Assembly: GCA_050741915.1 (NCBI GenBank) | Contig: JBOGEX010000008.1 | Coordinates: 1 to 37,315 of the forward strand | Length of the DNA stretch: 37,315 nt | Direction of reading: 5' to 3' | Source of the DNA: JACCTH01 sp050741915 | GTDB taxonomy: Bacteria; Actinomycetota; Acidimicrobiia; Spongiisociales; ZC4RG35 | Shown: positions 32,949-37,315 of the stretch, piece after piece | Layout: every line of letters starts with the position of its first letter | Numbering within the stretch: position 1 is the stretch's first letter | The notes under the pieces: model-generated | Databases searched by the model: none | The model's input: the letters and a program-made list of their open reading frames with translations, nothing else | What the model was told of the DNA's origin: nothing | Translations under genes and position numbers: made by a program

Positions 32949-33974
32949 ATGAACGCACGCACCGCCCAGCCGTCCGGATATCTAGCTGTGATCAAAGTCA
33001 TCGGGGTGGGCGGCGGCGGGGTTAATGCCGTCAACCGGATGATCGAGGCTGGGGTGCGGGGGGTGGAATTCATCGCCCTCAATACCGACGCCCAAGCGCT
33101 TCTGATGTCCGATGCCGATGTCAAGCTCGACATCGGCCGCGAAGTGACGCGGGGTCTGGGAGCGGGGGCCAATCCCGAGGTGGGCCGGGCAGCCGCCGAG
33201 GGCCATCGCTCGGAGCTGGAAGAGGTCTTGAAGGGGGCGGACATGGTGTTCATCACTGCGGGGGAGGGTGGTGGCACCGGTACCGGCGGGGCGCCGGTGG
33301 TGGCTGAGGTTGCCCGCAGTCTGGGTGCGCTGACGGTCGGTGTCGTCACCCGTCCGTTCGGTTTCGAGGGCCGGCGCCGCGCCCTTCATGCCGAGCAAGG
33401 AATTCAGGGATTGCGCGATGCGGTCGACACGTTGATCGTCATCCCCAACGACCGACTTCTCGACGTGGCCGATCCGAAAGCACCGATGACCGAGACGTTC
33501 CGCCTGGCCGACGATGTGCTGATGAATGGGGTAAAGGGGATCACCGATCTCATCACCACCCCGGGTTTGATCAACGTCGACTTTGCCGACGTGAAGACAG
33601 TGATGTCTGATGCGGGGACGGCGGTGATGGGAATCGGCCGGGGAACCGGGGACGAGCGGGCCCCGCAGGCGGCCCAGAGGGCCATTTCGTCGCCGCTGCT
33701 TGAAACCTCCATGGAGGGCGCTCGCGGGGTCTTGCTGTGTGTGGCAGGCCCGTCTTCGATGACGTTGCACGAAGCCACCAAGGCGGCCCAAACCGTCTCC
33801 GGCCATGCTGACGAGGACGCCGAAATCATCTTCGGCGCCATCATCGACGACAACCTCGGCGAGGAGATGAGAGTGACCGTGATCGCGGCCGGGTTCGATC
33901 GCAAGACCCGATCGCGGCAGCTCGGGCAAACCCGCCCTGACTCAGTCGACATTCCTTCCTTCGTGCAGGGATGA
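32949..33974 (+). CDS. ftsZ: Cell division GTPase FtsZ, short C-terminal linker
   Basis: A 341-residue tubulin-like GTPase that forms the division ring. The N-terminal YLAVIKVIGVGGGGVNAVNRMIE holds the first nucleotide loop. The tubulin signature GGGTGTG lies at residues 107-113. NDRLL and the T7 loop GLINVDFADVKTVMSDAGTAVMGIG follow, and the globular part ends at VTVIAAGF. Only about 14 residues separate it from the terminal peptide DSVDIPSFVQG, the SepF-binding tail type in actinobacteria; most relatives have much longer linkers. The ATG at 32949 is chosen from the ribosome binding site and family start. The stop overlaps pgeF. Confidence 0.95.
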   Translation: MNARTAQPSGYLAVIKVIGVGGGGVNAVNRMIEAGVRGVEFIALNTDAQALLMSDADVKLDIGREVTRGLGAGANPEVGRAAAEGHRSELEEVLKGADMVFITAGEGGGTGTGGAPVVAEVARSLGALTVGVVTRPFGFEGRRRALHAEQGIQGLRDAVDTLIVIPNDRLLDVADPKAPMTETFRLADDVLMNGVKGITDLITTPGLINVDFADVKTVMSDAGTAVMGIGRGTGDERAPQAAQRAISSPLLETSMEGARGVLLCVAGPSSMTLHEATKAAQTVSGHADEDAEIIFGAIIDDNLGEEMRVTVIAAGFDRKTRSRQLGQTRPDSVDIPSFVQG

Positions 33975-34627
33975 ACCCTGTTCCGGCGCCACCGCGGGCG
34001 CCGGTGAGATTCGCCTTCAGCACTGCCGCCGATGGAGATCTAAGAGCCAGCACCGAGAATCGGCAGAGCTTCGCTCGCAGGGTGGGTGCGCCGCTCGAGT
34101 GGGCAGAGTTGCACCAGGTCCACGGCTCCGTCGTCATCGAAGCGAACGGTCCCGATCTTCTCGGGGCGGGCGATGCGCTCTTCACTCGCAAACGCGGTCT
34201 GGCGCTGGCGGTTTTCGTGGCCGACTGTGTGGGTTTGGTGGTGGAGGCGAACGCCGGGGTGGGGGTGGCCCATGCCGGCTGGCGGGGTGCTGCCGCGGGT
34301 GTGGTGTCCTCGTTGCTGGAGAGAATGAGCGCGGCCGGGCTCGTACCGATCGCGGCCCATATGAGCCCATTCATCGGTGCTTGTTGTTTCGAGGTTGGTC
34401 TCGAGGTCGCCGATCGGTTCCCGGATGCCACGACCACCACCAGCGACGGGAGAGTCTCAGTCGATCTCAGAAAGGCGATCGCCGCCCAGCTGTCCATACC
34501 GCTCGACTCGGGTCCGGGCTGCACCTATCACGACGAATCGTTTCTGAGCCATCGGCGGATGACGAGCGCAGTCGGCGCTGAGAACGTGGGGAGAATGGTT
34601 GCCTTGGCCTGGGTCGAGACGACGTGA
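33971..34627 (+). CDS. pgeF: Peptidoglycan editing factor PgeF (YfiH, laccase domain)
   Basis: A 218-residue Cu/Zn-binding YfiH/DUF152 protein. In Escherichia coli PgeF prevents L-Ser from being wrongly placed at the L-Ala position of wall precursors. The metal and active-site motifs are ELHQVHGSVV (residues ~38-47), VADCVGLVVEA with the conserved Cys, VAHAGWRGAAAGVV, and ACCFEVG. The location right after ftsZ is standard in actinobacteria. It overlaps ftsZ (ATGA) and yggS (GTGA), so all three are translated together. Editing the product of MurC in the same cluster would make sense. Confidence 0.87.
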   Translation: MNPVPAPPRAPVRFAFSTAADGDLRASTENRQSFARRVGAPLEWAELHQVHGSVVIEANGPDLLGAGDALFTRKRGLALAVFVADCVGLVVEANAGVGVAHAGWRGAAAGVVSSLLERMSAAGLVPIAAHMSPFIGACCFEVGLEVADRFPDATTTTSDGRVSVDLRKAIAAQLSIPLDSGPGCTYHDESFLSHRRMTSAVGAENVGRMVALAWVETT

Positions 34628-35280
34628 GTTTCGATTCGGTGCGAGCCCGCATCGCCTCGGCCGCCGTCCGGGCAGGGCGGTCGAAGGATTCAGTTCGGCT
34701 CGTGGTCGTGAGCAAGGGTCAATCGCTTACCGCGATTAGAGATCTCTACGACCGGGGCCATCGGGATTTCGGCGAGAACCGGGCACAGGAGCTAGCGGCC
34801 AAAGTGGACCAGCTCCCGGCCGACATCGTCTGGCACTTCGTAGGTCCGTTGCAATCCAACAAAGTGCGGACTGTGCGAGGGGCCGTCGGGCTTCTTCATT
34901 CTCTTGATCGGGCAGACCTTGTCCCCGCTTGGGTGAAGGGTCCGGGAGCGCCGCCCCCGGCCCTGGTGCAGGTTCGCATCGGAGGCGAGGAACAGAAGCA
35001 CGGCGTAGATCCCTCTGAGGCGTTGGCACTTTGCGAGCGAGCCCGGGTGGCGGGAATCGAGGTGACAGGTCTCATGACCATCCCACCCGTAGTCGGTCAC
35101 CCGGCAGAGGCGCGGCCCTACTTCGATCAGCTGGTGGCGGTGGCGACGGAAGTCCGAGAGACCATGCCGGCGGTGCGAGAACTGTCGATGGGGATGACCG
35201 ATGACTTCGAAGTAGCCATCGAAGCTGGTGCCACGATTGTACGAATTGGCCGGGCTATCTTTGAAGAACTGCCAAACTAG
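34624..35280 (+). CDS. YggS-family PLP homeostasis protein
   Basis: A 218-residue PLP-binding barrel protein of the YggS/PROSC family with no enzyme activity assigned; it regulates pyridoxal phosphate and amino acid balance. The PLP Lys is Lys31 in LVVVSKGQ. Further marks are DFGENRAQELAAKVDQLP, IVWHFVGPLQSNKVRTV, GGEEQKHGVDPSEA, and the phosphate-binding LSMGMTDDFEVAIEAGATIVRIGRAIF. A GTG start overlaps the pgeF stop. It is a standard member of the ftsZ-sepF segment. Confidence 0.92.
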   Translation: MSFDSVRARIASAAVRAGRSKDSVRLVVVSKGQSLTAIRDLYDRGHRDFGENRAQELAAKVDQLPADIVWHFVGPLQSNKVRTVRGAVGLLHSLDRADLVPAWVKGPGAPPPALVQVRIGGEEQKHGVDPSEALALCERARVAGIEVTGLMTIPPVVGHPAEARPYFDQLVAVATEVRETMPAVRELSMGMTDDFEVAIEAGATIVRIGRAIFEELPN

Positions 35281-35294
35281 AGGCATCCCCACAA

Positions 35295-35909
35295 ATGCCA
35301 TCTTTGTTCTCTAAAGCTCTTGTTTACCTCGGGCTCGTAGACGAGGATCCCGAGGACGATCCGGTGATCAGCGACGAGGATCGCGCTGGCCGCGGTCCTG
35401 CTCAGCGTCGTGCACCCACCCACAATCGTGGAGACGACAGGGAGGACTCTGAGTATCGCACCGAGCAGCGGCGCGGAGACATGCGTCGGCCGGCCATGCG
35501 ATCGGAAACGTTCTCTCGGGTCGAGGGCCGCCGGGTCGAGCCGCCGTCATCGGCCTCGCGTACGACCGCCTTCCGCTCCGAGAACGTCGATTCGCCGATC
35601 ATGCGGGCAGTCCGGCCCGTCGATGTCCAGGCCGACATCCTCGTCGTAGAGGAATTCGGCGATGCCAAGGTCCTGGCCGATCGGGTCCGGGATCGGGTGC
35701 CGGTGGTGCTCGATCTCCGACGCACCCAGCCCGATCTTGTGAGGCGAGTTATCGACTTCGGGAGCGGGCTCATTTACGCCCTCGACGGCACCATGAACAA
35801 GATCGGTGATGGCCTGGTGGTGGTGTTGCCGCCGCGGGTCGTTCTCAGTCGCGATGAACGCAAGCGCTTGCAACGCCTCGGGGTTTACGAACTAGACGAC
35901 GAAGACTGA
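35295..35909 (+). CDS. sepF: SepF, FtsZ membrane anchor
   Basis: A 204-residue protein. The N-terminal amphipathic helix MPSLFSKALVYLGLVDED is the membrane-binding segment. A long charged, disordered linker (residues ~19-105, rich in Arg, Asp and Ser) follows. The DUF552 core then starts MRAVRPVDVQADILVVEEFGDAKVLADRVRDRVPVVLDLRRTQPDLVRRVIDFGSGLIYALDG, with KIGDGLVVVLPPRVVLS near the end. SepF binds the FtsZ C-terminal peptide and replaces FtsA in actinobacteria, which matches the absence of ftsA here. The linker here is long, while that of FtsZ is short. Confidence 0.93.
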   Translation: MPSLFSKALVYLGLVDEDPEDDPVISDEDRAGRGPAQRRAPTHNRGDDREDSEYRTEQRRGDMRRPAMRSETFSRVEGRRVEPPSSASRTTAFRSENVDSPIMRAVRPVDVQADILVVEEFGDAKVLADRVRDRVPVVLDLRRTQPDLVRRVIDFGSGLIYALDGTMNKIGDGLVVVLPPRVVLSRDERKRLQRLGVYELDDED

Positions 35910-35918
35910 TCGCAGTCA

Positions 35919-36170
35919 GTGGGTGTCATCTGTTTCCTGATCCAGCTCTATTCGCTGGCGGTGCTGGCCTGGGTCATTCTCTCCTGGGTGCGAGTTTCGG
36001 CAGTACATCCCCTCGGCAAGGTGCAGGTTTTTCTCGATCGCATCATCTACCCGATCATCCTCCCCATGCGCCGCGTCATCCCGCCCCTGCGGCTGGGGAT
36101 GGCGGCAATCGATCTCACTCCCCTGATTCTCTTGCTGGCCCTCGGGCTATTGCGCCGGTTCGTCTGCTGA
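35919..36170 (+). CDS. YggT-family membrane protein
   Basis: An 83-residue membrane protein with two helices: VICFLIQLYSLAVLAWVILSWV (residues ~3-24) and AAIDLTPLILLLALGLLRRFV (~62-82). Between them lies the YggT signature, with RVSAVHPLGKVQVFLDRIIYPIILPMRRVIPPLRLG. Function is not established; the gene is regularly found between sepF and divIVA in Gram-positives. A GTG start lies nine bases after sepF. Confidence 0.88.
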   Translation: MGVICFLIQLYSLAVLAWVILSWVRVSAVHPLGKVQVFLDRIIYPIILPMRRVIPPLRLGMAAIDLTPLILLLALGLLRRFVC

Positions 36171-36207
36171 CGTTGACCAGCCATCCGGTCGCAAACCCAT
36201 CTGGTTC

Positions 36208-36236
36208 TTGGTAGGAACGGATGGCAGCCTTATCCT
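36208..36236 (+). promoter_or_regulatory. Putative divIVA promoter
   Basis: TTGGTA (36208-36213) and TATCCT (36231-36236) are separated by 17 bases in the 106-base gap between yggT and divIVA. AGAGAGG (36264-36270) is the ribosome binding site. This suggests divIVA can be transcribed separately from the division cluster. Confidence 0.5.
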
Positions 36237-36276
36237 CAGTAGTTGCTAAATCTTTGGGCGACAAGAGAGGTGGCGT

Positions 36277-36948
36277 TTGAACCTGACTCCGATAGACGTC
36301 GAGCAAAAAGCATTCACCCAGGCATTACGCGGGTACCAGATGGACGAGGTCGACGATTTCCTCGACGAGGTAGTGGCGACGCTGCGTTCCTATGAACAGC
36401 GCTTGCGCGAGGCGCAGGACAAGATCCGTGCTCTCGAGTCCGAAGGCAGTTCCCGGGGCGGTGACGAGTCCGAGATTTCGCGCGCCATCATCACCGCCCA
36501 GCGTTCCGCGGATCGCCTGCTGGCCGAGGCTCGGGCCGAGGCAGAAACTATTCGCGGATCGGCCGAGGCCGAAACCGCAGCTGTTCTCCAAAAGCGTGAC
36601 GAGGAGAAGAACCGCCTGCAGGGTGAGGTTTCGGGCATGCGCGATCTTGTGGGTTCGCTGCGTTCCAAGCTGTCGGCGCTGGCGACCGCTGTGACCAGCG
36701 AGGTCGAGGAGATGGAAGACAACCTCGCCCAAACCGCCTCCAACCTGGGCGCAGCCGGGGTCAGCGACGACGACACGACCGAGATCGAGGCTGACGAGAT
36801 CTCCGAGGTCAAAGGCCACGAAGCGGCCGACGACAACCCCAGCTTCAGCGACATCTTTCCTGGAAACGAAGTCGACATCACCGAGGACGATTTCGAACCC
36901 GAACCCGAGGTTGCTCGGGTTAGCGCTCGCCCCTGGGAGCGGGGCTAG
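36277..36948 (+). CDS. divIVA: DivIVA/Wag31 polar organiser
   Basis: A 223-residue coiled-coil protein. The N-terminal membrane-targeting domain LTPIDVEQKAFTQALRGYQMDEVDDFLDEVVATL (residues ~3-36) is typical, and is followed by coiled coils at ~37-65 and ~70-155 (AQRSADRLLAEARAEAETIRGSAEAE...). The acidic tail (residues ~160-215) ends VSARPWERG. In actinobacteria DivIVA marks the poles and directs wall growth. The start codon is TTG, supported by AGAGAGG six bases upstream and the family start. It is the last gene in the window. Confidence 0.92.
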   Translation: MNLTPIDVEQKAFTQALRGYQMDEVDDFLDEVVATLRSYEQRLREAQDKIRALESEGSSRGGDESEISRAIITAQRSADRLLAEARAEAETIRGSAEAETAAVLQKRDEEKNRLQGEVSGMRDLVGSLRSKLSALATAVTSEVEEMEDNLAQTASNLGAAGVSDDDTTEIEADEISEVKGHEAADDNPSFSDIFPGNEVDITEDDFEPEPEVARVSARPWERG

Positions 36949-37097
36949 ATCGAGCCCTGGGACGTAAATCGGGTGTAGGACCGAAAGTCAGGGCGCTCTA
37001 ACCGTTACGCCGGCTCGCCTCTAGATCTTTTGGCAACGAAGAGCAAAGCCGAGATTGCTTTTGCTCCCCGGCCCTTGGACCGGGGTCCACCCTCCCC
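36949..37097. other. Non-coding stretch after divIVA with small hairpins
   Basis: No gene is seen here. CGAGCC (36951-36956) can pair with GGCTCG (37012-37017), enclosing CCCTG/CAGGG and GGCG/CGCC helices, an arrangement that could act as a terminator or a small structured RNA. The sequence TAGGACCGAAAGTCAGGG (36976-36993) loosely resembles a DosR box. CCCCGG and CCGGGG near 37067-37085 form another hairpin. Confidence 0.4.
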
Positions 37098-37218
37098 GCC
37101 ACCAAATTCGGTCACTGGCGAACGCTTCCCGACAAATCTGGTCGCTGGCGCCCGGTGCTCGTTCGCCAGCAACCGAATAACGCTAAGAGCGGGCGTGAGT
37201 GACCGAATTTCCGGTGGG
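37098..37218. repeat. Nested palindromic element
   Basis: The outer arms AAATTCGGTCACT (37104-37116) and AGTGACCGAATTT (37198-37210) are exact complements, extended by CCACC and GGTGG across a 2-base bulge. Inside, CTGGCGAACG (37115-37124) pairs perfectly with CGTTCGCCAG (37160-37169). GGTCGCTGGCG (37140-37150) can instead pair with CGCCAGCAACC (37164-37174) at 10 of 11 positions. No coding sequence is supported to the window end (37315). Confidence 0.7.
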
Positions 37219-37315
37219 CGGGAGCGCCTGAGGGTTCTCCCAGCCGGACCGGCCCCCATCAATCACGGTTCCGTCGGTGGCACCACATATTTCCTTGGCC
37301 GATTTTCATCCATCT

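Noticed and set aside
36951..37019. A minus-strand tRNA
   Set aside because: A D-arm-like sequence and acceptor-like ends are present, but there is no GTTCGA-type T-arm and no 5-bp anticodon stem.
37005..37262. An 85-codon minus-strand open frame at the window end
   Set aside because: It runs through the nested palindrome and the hairpin-rich region, and its sequence is Arg/Gly/Pro-rich without any domain.

Overview
The window is a high-GC actinobacterial chromosome segment. The evidence is the FtsZ/SepF/DivIVA/YggT division set without FtsA, a meso-diaminopimelate-type MurE, a DUF3040 protein, an F420-type luciferase-like oxidoreductase, frequent GTG/TTG starts and many 4-base ATGA/GTGA stop-start overlaps. 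Gene order and repeat style suggest Acidimicrobiia or a neighbouring deep lineage; that placement is inference. Almost everything is housekeeping. I see no prophage, insertion sequence, CRISPR array, rRNA or convincing tRNA.

Layout. (1) 1-3484, plus strand: 3' part of an ArsA-family ATPase, a 59-residue unknown protein, a G-rich repeat tract, a ROK sugar kinase, a DUF1232 protein and a short luciferase-like oxidoreductase. (2) 3565-4734: an AlaC-like aminotransferase, followed by a long inverted repeat. (3) 4818-10162: threonine aldolase and a type II fatty acid synthase operon, fabD-fabH-fabG-acpP-fabF. (4) 10159-11141, minus strand: two unrecognised membrane proteins. (5) 11217-13504, plus strand: DNA polymerase IV, a DUF3040 membrane protein and a MerR-like regulator. 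(6) 17979 down to 13470, minus strand: moxR, DUF58 and a transglutaminase membrane protein, a classic three-gene module. (7) 18156-19030: two unknown proteins transcribed away from moxR. (8) 19605 down to 19099: an HNH endonuclease. (9) 19862-36948: the division and cell wall cluster mraZ-rsmH-ftsL-ftsI-murE-mraY-murD-ftsW-murG-murC-murB-ftsQ-ftsZ-pgeF-yggS-sepF-yggT-divIVA. (10) 36949-37315: non-coding, with palindromic elements.

How the genes work together. Region 9 makes lipid II from UDP-MurNAc (MurC, D, E, then MraY, MurG), polymerises and crosslinks it at the septum (FtsW, FtsI with FtsL and FtsQ) and positions the machinery (FtsZ tethered by SepF; DivIVA). MurF, which normally sits between MurE and MraY, is absent from the cluster. 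The operon appears to start at a sigma70-like promoter embedded in four 10-bp MraZ-type boxes. Further promoter-like sites lie before ftsZ and divIVA.

No clearly new multi-gene system is visible. The most unusual signals are non-coding: a near-identical 50-bp palindromic repeat at 11143 and, inverted, at 19041; a two-part inverted repeat covering the rsmH ribosome binding site; G-rich repeat units with compensatory hairpin changes at 1209-1330; direct repeats in the murG-murC gap; and a nested, possibly switch-like palindrome at 37098-37218. The unknown pair at 18156-19030 is the best protein-level candidate for something undescribed.
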